This document shows, one piece after another, positions 1-6,289 of a DNA stretch of 14,548 bases (positions within the stretch are counted from its first letter, which is position 1; every line of letters starts with the position of its first letter). The translations under genes were made by a program, and so were the position numbers. The notes under the pieces are model-generated. The model did not search any database. It was not told the DNA's origin and saw only the letters and a program-made list of their open reading frames with translations. The stretch is from an uncultured Verrucomicrobia subdivision 3 bacterium (GTDB lineage: Bacteria > Verrucomicrobiota > Verrucomicrobiae > Limisphaerales > UBA11358). Location of the stretch: positions 1-14,548 of the forward strand of contig CAIXPZ010000054.1 of NCBI GenBank assembly GCA_903921455.1. Reading direction: 5' to 3'.

Positions 1-385
1 CATTGCCTTTATCAAACACGTCTCGTCCGCCGTGTCGGGTGTATTTTAGCGCCGTCGGCACTTTTCCGGAGCGCGGCCTTCCGGCCGCTTCACCGTGCTA
101 CCTTGTGAGGCTTTGGAATATTCTACGCGCACGAAACAGCGTGCCTTGAAGCGGCGTGAACGCCGCGCTCCGAATCCCGACGGGATTCCATCCCTCAGCC
201 TAGGATTACCCCGACCGGATTTCCCGCGTCCAGACGCCACCGGCAAACCCGAACAAAGAGTCAGGGGCGAGGATGCGGCGAACAGCGGGGAGCTTCCGCC
301 CCCAATCAAGCCAATGGACCGGGCTTAAGGGTGGCTATTAAAGCGGAATTTGCAAAAACCCCTGAAAAACGGCCTCAGAGGTCGA
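1..385. other. Gene-free GC-rich leader with hairpins
   Basis: I see no convincing gene here. Open frames exist on both strands but their translations are Arg/Pro/Gly-rich and look like GC-driven noise. The stretch contains the inverted pair listed separately and an 8-bp hairpin, GAATCCCG at 172-179 against CGGGATTC at 181-188. On the minus strand an ATG lies at the very edge (bases 3-1), preceded by TAAAAT (complement of bases 44-49), so a gene running off the left edge could start here; one codon is not enough to call it. From about 330 the sequence turns AT-rich and runs into the 21-bp array. Confidence 0.5.
67..172. repeat. Inverted pair of GC-rich 27-bp elements
   Basis: Positions 67-93 read CGGAGCGCGGC, six variable bases, then GCCGCTTCA. 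The reverse complement of 146-172 reads CGGAGCGCGGC, a different six-base centre (GTTCAC instead of CTTCCG), then GCCGCTTCA. The two copies face each other across about 50 bp and could form a long stem. Each copy also has its own short GCGGC/GCCGC dyad. Conserved arms with a changed centre resemble REP-type intergenic palindromes rather than a terminator, as there is no T tract. Whether it is a genome-wide family cannot be judged from one window. Confidence 0.55.
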
Positions 386-703
386 AAAATCCGTGCGGAT
401 TTACCAAAAAATCCGACGAGTTTTTCCAAAATCCGTACGAATTTACCAAAAAATCCGACGAGTTTTTCCAAAATCCGTACGAATTTAACAAAAATCACGA
501 CGAGTTTTTTCTTAATCCGTATGAATTTTCCGAAAATCACGACGAGTTTTTCCCTAATCCGTGCCAATTTTTTCTCAATCACGCGTGATAAATCTTTTTT
601 CACGCGTGATAAATCAAAAATGACGCGTGATAAATGTTTTATCACGCTTGAAAAATGGAAAATCAGGCGTGATTTTTCTTAAATCAGTGTTGAATTTTTG
701 GAC
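386..703. repeat. 21-bp phased tandem array, partly palindromic units
   Basis: Units begin at 389, 411, 431, 453, 473, 494, 515, 536, 557, 578, 599, 620, 641, 662 and 683. The first four steps alternate 22 and 20 bp and every later step is exactly 21 bp. In the left part two subtypes alternate: ATCCGTRCGRAT, near-palindromic, and ATCCGACGAGTT or ATCACGACGAGTT. The right part consists of ATCACGCGTGAT (perfect 12-bp palindrome at 578-589) and variants at 599, 620, 641, 662 and 683. Runs of A or T separate the cores. GC is about one third, far below the flanking genes. There are no spacers, so it is not a CRISPR array. Since 21 bp is two helical turns, the cores fall on one face of the DNA. It could be a protein-binding array, a centromere-like site, a curved-DNA element or a satellite. 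It is also open in several frames as a 7-residue peptide repeat. Confidence 0.85.
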
Positions 704-923
704 ATTTGGGTCGTTTTTAAGTTTAAAAGGGTGATTCGGGTTTTCTTCAAGGTTGATTGCAATGTTTTCTGCCATGGTCAGCTTCCAAAGCGGGACGTTG
801 CTTTCCGGTTCCAAGGTGAAGGTTGAAGGGAGGGCATTGAAGGTTTTACCAAGGACCTGCCTCAGGGCGGAACTTCGAACGTTGACTCTGTCTGGTGGGA
901 GTGCGCCGGCACCGGAGGCAGCC
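704..923. other. Intergenic, decaying array edge, no clear gene
   Basis: This stretch lies between the array and the end of the phosphoesterase gene. The 21-bp pattern fades after 703, with weak echoes to about 760 (GTGATT at 731, TTGATT at 753). About 800-840 contains several GAAGG/GGTTGAAGG repeats on the plus strand. A minus-strand ORF of 53 codons (ATG at 775, stop at 614) has a GGAAG motif about eight bases before its ATG, but its last third is read through the array; I do not call it as a gene. No obvious terminator follows the phosphoesterase stop. Confidence 0.4.
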
Positions 924-1385
924 TCAGAGGGGGATGAATTCGTGCCGGATTTCCTGGCCGGTGACCTCGAGGATGGCCACGCTGCGGGGCTGGCCGAACT
1001 TGGGTTTGCCGGCATAGCCGGGATTGAAATAGAAAATGCCGTCCACCGTTTCCGCAAAGGCCTTGTGGGTGTGGCCGAAGATCACGGCGTGGGGCCGGTG
1101 TTTCCGGATGGCCGCGGCGGCGGAGTCGTCGAGGGCCCGGGGGTTGACGATGTGATGGACGAGGAATTTCTGTTCGGCCAGGGTCACCACCTCGGTGAGT
1201 TTGAAAGGCAGGCCGATATCCACGTTGCCCTGCACGACGGTGACGGGGGCGATGAATTTCAATTCCAATTCAATCACGGGGTCGCCGATATCACCCGCAT
1301 GGAGGAGGTGGTCCACGCCGGCGAAAAAGGTTTCCAGGCGGGGGTCGAGCCAGCCGTGGGTGTCGGACAGGACGCCGATCTTCAT
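924..1385 (-). CDS. YfcE/MJ0936-type metallophosphoesterase
   Basis: A 153-residue cytoplasmic phosphoesterase of the calcineurin-like superfamily, about the usual length of the small YfcE/MJ0936 group. All metal-binding motifs are visible in order: D8-T-H10 in SDTHG, H29-A-G-D32, G53-N54-V-D56, H77-H78, and G104-H105-T-H107. These residues normally hold two divalent metal ions. Family members hydrolyse phosphodiesters in vitro and their physiological substrate is generally unknown, so none is assigned here. The ATG overlaps the TGA of the upstream DUF6580 gene in an ATGA (1382-1385), which implies translational coupling; a GAGGAA motif lies just upstream. There is no signal peptide. The family call is very secure; the specific substrate is not. 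Confidence 0.9.
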   Translation of the reverse strand: MKIGVLSDTHGWLDPRLETFFAGVDHLLHAGDIGDPVIELELKFIAPVTVVQGNVDIGLPFKLTEVVTLAEQKFLVHHIVNPRALDDSAAAAIRKHRPHAVIFGHTHKAFAETVDGIFYFNPGYAGKPKFGQPRSVAILEVTGQEIRHEFIPL

Positions 1386-2029
1386 GCTTTGGATTCCTCG
1401 GGTTCGGTTTCGTCGTCGGATGAATCATCGGCCTGCGGGGCGCGGGCGCCGGCGGATTTGTCGGCCGGGGATTCGGCGGTGAGCTTTTGGGCGGCGGCGA
1501 AGAGGGCGGTGAAGAGGCCGCCGCTCAGGAGGGTGTTGCGGAAGAATTCCCAGGTGGAGGGATAGCCGCCGGTGCCCTTGGTCAAGGCGATGATCCAGCC
1601 GGCGAGGGTCCGGGTGTATTCGGGATTGTGAAAGGGATTGAACAGCCACGACGCGGTGTTGGTGATGAGGTAAAAGAGGATCGCGCCCAGCAAGCCGCCG
1701 CCGAGCAGGCCGACGAGGGAGGCTTGCGGTTTGAACCGCCGGCCGAGCCAGATCAGGACGAGGTAGGCGGCGTAGTTGAAGAGGAGATTTTCGACGTCGG
1801 GCAGATCCCAGACGCGGATGCCGTGGCTGGCGTAATAGAGATTCAGGCCGAGGTCGGTGGCGAACATGACGCCGAGCGGCAGCCACCACGCGAGCGCGCC
1901 GCGAAAATAGACGCCGGCGCAAAAGGCGAAGGCATACGCCACGCTGAAGTTCGGCGGCAGCCAGCCGGGAATGCGCGACAACGCGAACGTCGCCACGAAA
2001 ATCACGGGGAGGAGGAGCTTGCCTTTCAC
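1382..2029 (-). CDS. DUF6580-type integral membrane protein
   Basis: A 215-residue membrane protein. Hydrophobic segments lie at about residues 4-20, 28-48, 50-62, 85-97, 104-125 and 163-180. The arrangement resembles the DUF6580 family as I know it: an N-F-S-x-A-Y-A-F-A stretch near residue 28, a TD-x-G motif near 58, an ITN-x-x-S-W segment near 122 and FFRNTLLSGG near 162. The function of this family is unknown; the fold looks like a small multipass membrane protein. The last 35 residues form an acidic Ser/Asp/Glu-rich tail that I would expect to be disordered. The start is a GTG (2029); no ATG precedes it after the in-frame stop, and there is no clear ribosome-binding site. It overlaps the phosphoesterase gene by ATGA. 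Confidence 0.75.
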   Translation of the reverse strand: MKGKLLLPVIFVATFALSRIPGWLPPNFSVAYAFAFCAGVYFRGALAWWLPLGVMFATDLGLNLYYASHGIRVWDLPDVENLLFNYAAYLVLIWLGRRFKPQASLVGLLGGGLLGAILFYLITNTASWLFNPFHNPEYTRTLAGWIIALTKGTGGYPSTWEFFRNTLLSGGLFTALFAAAQKLTAESPADKSAGARAPQADDSSDDETEPEESKA

Positions 2030-2088
2030 GCGGGAAATTTTAGCGGGAACGACGGCGGTTTCAAATCAGGAAATGGTCCGGGCCCGGC

Positions 2089-2538
2089 TCACGCAACGGG
2101 CGGCGGAGTGGCGGGCGTTTTTTGGGCCAGCAGTTTGAGGATAGCATTGGCCAGGATTTCCCGGTCCACGGGCTTGTGAAAATAGGCGACCGCCCCGGCG
2201 GCCAAGGCGCGGGCTTCGGATTTCTCGGGGGCATCGCTCGAAATGATCGCGATGGGGACGCCTTTCACCTCGTCCATGCGTTTCATCCAGTCGAGCGCCC
2301 AAAACCCATCGCGGCCGCCGCTGCCGATGACCGATCCGTCGGCCGGGAAGTTGATGTCGAGCAGGATGAGGTCGGGCTTTTCCTTGCGGATCAGGTTGAG
2401 GGCGTCGGCGATTTCGCCGGACATGAAGACTTTGTAGCCCCGATCGCGCAGCGAGAAATAAACGGCGCGCTGGATAATCGGGTTGTCGTCGATCACCAGG
2501 ATTTTGCCGAGCGGAGTTTTGGCGGAATCAACCTTCAT
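2089..2538 (-). CDS. Receiver-only response regulator (copy 1)
   Basis: A 149-residue CheY-like receiver with no output domain. Canonical residues are present: acidic pair D17-D18, phospho-acceptor D61 (LLD), switch serine S100 and invariant K122 in HKP. Between D61 and the usual DG of the beta3-alpha3 loop there is an insertion, so DG falls at 77-78 after a Gly-rich stretch. The short C-terminus ends in Ala/Pro. It would accept phosphate from a histidine kinase, which is not in this window, and act by protein contact rather than DNA binding. It follows copy 2 after 87 bp with the same numbering of all key residues, so the two arose by duplication. ATG start at 2538; no Shine-Dalgarno motif. 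Confidence 0.88.
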   Translation of the reverse strand: MKVDSAKTPLGKILVIDDNPIIQRAVYFSLRDRGYKVFMSGEIADALNLIRKEKPDLILLDINFPADGSVIGSGGRDGFWALDWMKRMDEVKGVPIAIISSDAPEKSEARALAAGAVAYFHKPVDREILANAILKLLAQKTPATPPPVA

Positions 2539-2591
2539 GCGGGAAAAATATCAGAATGCGCCGGCAAATCCAGAAGGCAAATGCCGGGATA

Positions 2592-2619
2592 CCGCCCGGG
2601 AGCGGGGCTGGCCGGGCGG
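2592..2619 (-). terminator. Possible hairpin between the two receiver genes
   Basis: CCGCCCGG at 2592-2599 pairs perfectly with CCGGGCGG at 2612-2619 around a 12-base loop, just after the stop of the upstream receiver gene on the minus strand. No T run follows directly on the minus strand, so it may be an attenuating or mRNA-end-stabilising hairpin instead of a full intrinsic terminator. Confidence 0.35.
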
Positions 2620-2625
2620 GGGAGA

Positions 2626-3060
2626 TTAATTGGCGGTCGTTGGTTCGCCCAGACAGGTGTGAATGGCGGCCAGCAGCTGGGGACGGTCCACCGGCTTGCG
2701 AAAGAAAATCGGAATGCCGGCCGCCTCGGCGCGTTTTTTGTATTGTTCGGGATCCAGCGAAGAGACGATGATGACGGGAATCTTTTCCGCGTCGCACATC
2801 CGGCGCGCCCAATCAATGATCAGAAAGCCGTCCCGCAAGCCGCCGCCGATATTCCCGGAATCCGGCGGGAAATCCAGGTCGAGCAGGATGAGGTCGGGCT
2901 TTTCTTTGCGCAGAATGCTGATGGCGTCCGCGCCCGTTTCTGCCAGCAGCACCGCATAGCCCTTGGCGGTGAGCATGAAAGTCATGGCTTTAAGAACAAT
3001 CTGGTTGTCATCAATGACGAGGATTTTCTTGGCGCCGGGCGCGGGAGCTTTGGTTTCCAT
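2626..3060 (-). CDS. Receiver-only response regulator (copy 2)
   Basis: A 144-residue stand-alone receiver domain, paralogous to the next gene downstream. D17-D18, phospho-acceptor D61, S100 and K122 occupy exactly the same positions as in copy 1. The loop after D61 carries the same enlarged design: FPPD, then a Gly-rich IGGG near 71-74, then RDGF at 76-79 and DW at 83-84. No DNA-binding or enzymatic output domain follows. Its phosphodonor and target are not in the window. ATG start at 3060; 60 AT-rich bases separate it from the lutC stop, so it may have its own promoter, although I could not match a convincing -35/-10 pair. Confidence 0.88.
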   Translation of the reverse strand: METKAPAPGAKKILVIDDNQIVLKAMTFMLTAKGYAVLLAETGADAISILRKEKPDLILLDLDFPPDSGNIGGGLRDGFLIIDWARRMCDAEKIPVIIVSSLDPEQYKKRAEAAGIPIFFRKPVDRPQLLAAIHTCLGEPTTAN

Positions 3061-3120
3061 AGGCTTTGAGGTGACTGGCTTTTGTTGTTTATCAGTAAAT
3101 AAAACAAACCAACGGTAAAT

Positions 3121-3807
3121 TCAAACGCAAAGAATCGTCAGCTTCTTCGGCCCGTGGGCGCCGAGGACGAGGATCCGCTCGATGTCGCCGGTGCGGCTGG
3201 GGCCGGTGATGAACGAGATCATGCTCGGGAAATCCGGCGCGTATTTCGTCTGCAACAGGGCGAACGCGGCGGGCAGGTCGGCCACGAGCTGTTCGCGCCG
3301 CGCGATAACAACGTGATGCGGCGGCAGCACGGACAGGGCGCGTCCGCCCGCACTGCGGCTGGTCACCGCCACGCCGCCGGTTTGGGCGATGAGCGCATCG
3401 CATTCGGTGATGCCGGCGTCGCATTTTTCCATTTCCTGAACATCATAGCCCCGGTCGGTGAGCGTCACCGGCAGGCCGAGCGCCTGGCACGCGAAGTGGG
3501 TCAATTCGCCGCCGTGGCTGGCGACGCGCGACCATTTCTCCGTCGCAGAAATCTTGGTGAGCGCGGCTTTCAATTCATCGCGGCTGGCGAGCAACTGAAA
3601 CTCCGCCTTCAAGTCGGCGGCGTTCTTGGCGAACAGGGCGAATTGCTCCTCCACGCTCGCCCCGACGGACGGGAGCCATTCGCGCGCATGGCGGGCCGGC
3701 GGTTCGATTGAAACGCGGGCCGTCGTGTCGCCATGCGAGCCGGGCAGGGGGGCGGGAACTGTTAACGCTTCGCGGATGCGGCCCAGGATGTTTTCGCGTT
3801 CGCTCAT
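3121..3807 (-). CDS. lutC: LUD-domain protein LutC (L-lactate oxidation)
   Basis: A 228-residue protein of the LutC/YkgG (LUD, formerly DUF162) family, the third component of the LutABC (LldEFG) iron-sulfur L-lactate oxidation system that converts L-lactate to pyruvate in the cytoplasm. The C-terminus has the family hallmark TGPSRTGDIE near 200, then LGAHGP and a hydrophobic end. A typical AQTGGVAVTSRS stretch lies near 140-155. I chose the ATG at 3807 because it overlaps the lutB stop (ATGA, 3804-3807), gives the family length and is preceded by GGAGG about eight bases upstream, the best ribosome-binding site in the block. Upstream in-frame codons belong to antisense-looking Arg-rich sequence. 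The role of LutC within the complex is less defined than that of A and B. Confidence 0.92.
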   Translation of the reverse strand: MSERENILGRIREALTVPAPLPGSHGDTTARVSIEPPARHAREWLPSVGASVEEQFALFAKNAADLKAEFQLLASRDELKAALTKISATEKWSRVASHGGELTHFACQALGLPVTLTDRGYDVQEMEKCDAGITECDALIAQTGGVAVTSRSAGGRALSVLPPHHVVIARREQLVADLPAAFALLQTKYAPDFPSMISFITGPSRTGDIERILVLGAHGPKKLTILCV

Positions 3808-5195
3808 TTTCGGTTCCTCCACCAGTCTTTGAAAGTTTCCTGCGGGATCGGCGGCAGGTCGCGGGTTTTCGTCCACGCCCGGGCGGGATCGAGCACGGAG
3901 CCTTTCACGGCGCGTTGCAGCGGCTGCGTGAGCCAGCCGATTTTCTTGGCCAGCGACCAGAACGCCGGTTCGTTCGCCACGATGCCGAAGACTTGATACG
4001 CGAGCCGCTCGAAGAATGCCGGCTGGCCGGCGGAAGCATTGCGCCGGTTTTGCAGCAGGTGATGGTGCAGATCGATTTTCACCGGACACGCCTCGGTGCA
4101 CGCGCCGCAGAGCGACGAGGCGTTGGACAGATGTTTCCATTCCTGCAATCCGCGCAGATGCGGCGTGATGACCGCGCCGACGGGCCCGCTGTAAGTCGTG
4201 CCGTAGGTGTGGCCGCCGACGTTGCGGAAGATGGGGCACACGTTCAGGCAGGCGCCGCAACGGATGCAGTGAAGCGCGTCGCGCTGCTCGGCGTCGGCAA
4301 GGAGTTCGGTGCGGCGGTTATCGAGCAGGACGACGTGCCATTCCTCCGGGCCGTCCACTTCGCCGGGCTGGCGCGGGCCGGAATACATCGTGTTGTAGCA
4401 CGTCATCGGCTGGCCGGCGCCGGCCGTCGCGAGCATCGGGAGAAACAAGGCCAGGTCGGCGAATCGCGGCAGCACCTTTTCGATGCCAAGCAACGTGATC
4501 ATCGTTTTGGGCAGCGCGGCGGTGAGGCGCGCGTTGCCCTCATTCTCCGTGATGGAAATCATGCCGGTCTCGGCGATGGCGAAGTTTGCCCCGGTGAAGC
4601 CGACGTCGGCGGCGATGTATTTCTGGCGCATCACGCGGCGGGCAACCATGGTCAGTTCTTCCGGCGAATCGGAGGGAGCGTCGCCGAGTTCTTTCTGGAA
4701 CAAGTCCTTGATCTCGCCGCGGGTCAGGTGCATCGAAGGGAAAACGATGTGATAGGGCGGCTCGTGGCGGAGTTGGACGATGAATTCGCCGAGATCCGAT
4801 TCAACCACGGTGAAGCCTTCTTTTTCGAGCGCGTGGTTCAGGTGGATTTCCTCGCTCGTCATCGCCTTGGATTTGATGATGGAACGGGCTTTTTTGTCGC
4901 GGAGAATTTGGGCGATGATTTCGCGCGCCTGCGCGGCGGTGCTGGCCCAATGCACTTTGGTTCCGCGCGCTTCCAGCTTGGCGGTCAGCGCGGCGAGATG
5001 CGTGTCGAGGTGGTTGATGGCGTCCCACTTGGTTTCAGCGGCGGCCTGGCGGGCGGATTCCCAGCTTTGGAACGCGGCTTTGCGCTTGTCGCGCACAACT
5101 TCGTAGCTGCGCAGGGCGGTGCGAATCACCTGCCGATGCCGCAGGTCGCGCGTTTTCGCGCGGGCAAGGGATTTGAATTGGGAGACGACGCTCAT
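3804..5195 (-). CDS. lutB: Iron-sulfur protein LutB (L-lactate oxidation)
   Basis: A 463-residue protein: an N-terminal LUD domain (about 60-290) followed by a ferredoxin-type double-cluster region. Cysteines C310, C313, C316 and C320 form CxxCxxCxxxCP; a second group C363, C366 and C370 lies in CGACTEACP. This is the standard LutB/YkgF layout and length. It acts with LutA and LutC in respiratory oxidation of L-lactate to pyruvate, passing electrons through its 4Fe-4S clusters. The start is the ATG at 5195 (MSVVSQF), which overlaps the lutA stop in an ATGA; the frame extends upstream to 5333 only through Arg-rich sequence overlapping lutA. The C-terminal about 90 residues continue past the clusters, as usual in the family. 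All cluster ligands are present. Confidence 0.95.
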   Translation of the reverse strand: MSVVSQFKSLARAKTRDLRHRQVIRTALRSYEVVRDKRKAAFQSWESARQAAAETKWDAINHLDTHLAALTAKLEARGTKVHWASTAAQAREIIAQILRDKKARSIIKSKAMTSEEIHLNHALEKEGFTVVESDLGEFIVQLRHEPPYHIVFPSMHLTRGEIKDLFQKELGDAPSDSPEELTMVARRVMRQKYIAADVGFTGANFAIAETGMISITENEGNARLTAALPKTMITLLGIEKVLPRFADLALFLPMLATAGAGQPMTCYNTMYSGPRQPGEVDGPEEWHVVLLDNRRTELLADAEQRDALHCIRCGACLNVCPIFRNVGGHTYGTTYSGPVGAVITPHLRGLQEWKHLSNASSLCGACTEACPVKIDLHHHLLQNRRNASAGQPAFFERLAYQVFGIVANEPAFWSLAKKIGWLTQPLQRAVKGSVLDPARAWTKTRDLPPIPQETFKDWWRNRK

Positions 5196-5905
5196 TGCTG
5201 GTTCAGCACCTCGGCAAGGTGGATGGTTTTGAGCGGGCTGCCCTGGCGCGAGAGTAGGCCTTGGATATGCATCAGGCAACTCGAATCGTTGGAGACGATG
5301 TAATCCGCGCCCGTCTCGGCGGCGGCGGCACATTTCACTTCGCCCATCGCGGTGGAAATCATCGGGAACTTCGCGGAGAAAGTGCCGCCGAAGCCGCAGC
5401 AGGATTCCTCTTTCATCTCAACCAGTTCAAGACCGCGCACCTTGCCGAGCAGCGCACGCGGGGCGGTCTTGATGCCGAGTTCGCGCAAACCGTGGCAGCC
5501 ATCGTGGAACGTGACCTTGTGCGGAAACTTGGCGCCGAGCTCGGTCACGCCCAGTTTGCTGACAAGGAAATCCGAAAACTCCCAGGTGCGCGCGGCGACT
5601 TGCTTCGCGAGTTCCGCTTGCGCGGTGTCTTTGAATAGTTCGGGATAAAACTTTTTGATCATCGCGCCGCAGGAGCCGGAACCGATGACAACTACTTCGG
5701 CGTCCTTGAGTTTCTCCAGCACCGGTGCGGCGATGCTGCGCGCCTCCGCCCAGTAGCCGGAGTTGAACGGCGGCTGACCGCAGCAGGCGATTTCGTCGGG
5801 GCATACGACCTGGTGACCGAGGCGTTCGAGGATTTCCACCATGCTGATGCCCGCGCGTGGAAACAGCGCGTCAATGAAGCACGGGATAAAAAGGGTGACA
5901 GTCAT
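5192..5905 (-). CDS. lutA: Cysteine-rich CCG protein LutA (L-lactate oxidation)
   Basis: A 237-residue protein with two CCG domains, the layout of LutA/YkgE and of heterodisulfide reductase-like and glycolate oxidase iron-sulfur subunits. The first domain has C9, C41-C42-G43 and C79; the second has C137, C169-C170-G171 and C210. These cysteines are expected to hold non-cubane or 4Fe-4S clusters. It heads a three-gene unit with lutB and lutC, the junctions being ATGA overlaps, which argues strongly for the lactate system rather than glycolate oxidase. ATG at 5905, no Shine-Dalgarno motif. An inverted repeat sits just upstream. Nearby pectin and uronate genes suggest it could use L-lactate from rhamnose breakdown, which is inference. 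Confidence 0.94.
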   Translation of the reverse strand: MTVTLFIPCFIDALFPRAGISMVEILERLGHQVVCPDEIACCGQPPFNSGYWAEARSIAAPVLEKLKDAEVVVIGSGSCGAMIKKFYPELFKDTAQAELAKQVAARTWEFSDFLVSKLGVTELGAKFPHKVTFHDGCHGLRELGIKTAPRALLGKVRGLELVEMKEESCCGFGGTFSAKFPMISTAMGEVKCAAAAETGADYIVSNDSSCLMHIQGLLSRQGSPLKTIHLAEVLNQQ

Positions 5906-5912
5906 GTAATTG

Positions 5913-5950
5913 TGACGCAGGCATTTTCACTGACAATTGAAGTTACGTCA
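5913..5950. promoter_or_regulatory. Candidate operator/promoter region of lutABC
   Basis: Upstream of lutA, TGACGCA (5913-5919) and TACGTCA (5944-5950) form an inverted repeat matching at six of seven positions across a 24-base spacer that contains CAATTG. The minus strand also has TTGTCA as a possible -35 element, but no good -10 at 17 bp. The position fits an operator for a lactate-type regulator, although no regulator gene is in the window. Confidence 0.3.
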
Positions 5951-6031
5951 TTAAAAAAATTGAAACTGGACGTCTGGTGAATGTGGCCAGGGAATTAACT
6001 GGTCGCGATGCCATTGGCTTTCCGGACCCGC

Positions 6032-6289
6032 TCAATGCAGGAGGTTGCCCGCCCGCAGGATGCCGATGAGGCCGATAAGGATCCAAAACGCGTTGAGCAG
6101 CACATAGGCGGCGTCGCGCTTGAGCGTGGAGCACCAAGTGAGCATCACGGCGTCGGTGGTATTGAAGATCCAGACGAACAGAAACGGGCTGTGCGGTCCG
6201 AGCCAACTCACGAGGCTGAAGCTGAAAATGCGCATTAACACGCCAACCAGCTCGATGCTCTTGATGTGGCGGACGACGAAAGAATTCAT
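6032..6289 (-). CDS. Small hypothetical membrane protein (85 aa)
   Basis: A short hydrophobic protein starting MNSFVV, with likely membrane segments at about 14-31, 34-56 and 66-82. The final part (LNAFWILIGLIGI) resembles the end of CBU_0592/SWEET-like small membrane domains, a weak resemblance I would not use as a name. I chose the ATG at 6289 because the longer frame to 6337 adds a less plausible leader; neither has a clear ribosome-binding site. It lies 126 bp upstream of lutA on the same strand and may be transcribed separately or with it. No function is assigned. Confidence 0.55.
   Translation of the reverse strand: MNSFVVRHIKSIELVGVLMRIFSFSLVSWLGPHSPFLFVWIFNTTDAVMLTWCSTLKRDAAYVLLNAFWILIGLIGILRAGNLLH

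Noticed and set aside
46..328. Overlapping short ORFs on both strands at the left end
   Set aside because: They run through the inverted GC-rich repeat and have low-complexity Arg/Pro/Gly composition.
386..703. CRISPR array
   Set aside because: Units are contiguous at 21 bp, there are no unique spacers, the units vary, and no cas genes are present.
753..1565. Plus-strand ORF of 270 codons opposite the phosphoesterase
   Set aside because: Antisense to a gene with all metal-binding motifs in order; Gly/Val/Asp-rich shadow.
3808..4260. Long upstream extension of the lutC frame
   Set aside because: Lies inside lutB in another frame and is Arg-rich; the ATG at 3807 has a good ribosome-binding site and overlaps the lutB stop.
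3708..5303. Plus-strand ORF of 531 codons opposite lutB/lutC
   Set aside because: Fully antisense to genes with clear cysteine motifs; the translation is His/Arg/Gly-rich with no domain, as expected from GC-rich antisense frames.
5196..5333. N-terminal extension of lutB
   Set aside because: Would overlap lutA and add an Arg/Pro-rich leader; the ATG at 5195 gives the family length and an ATGA coupling.
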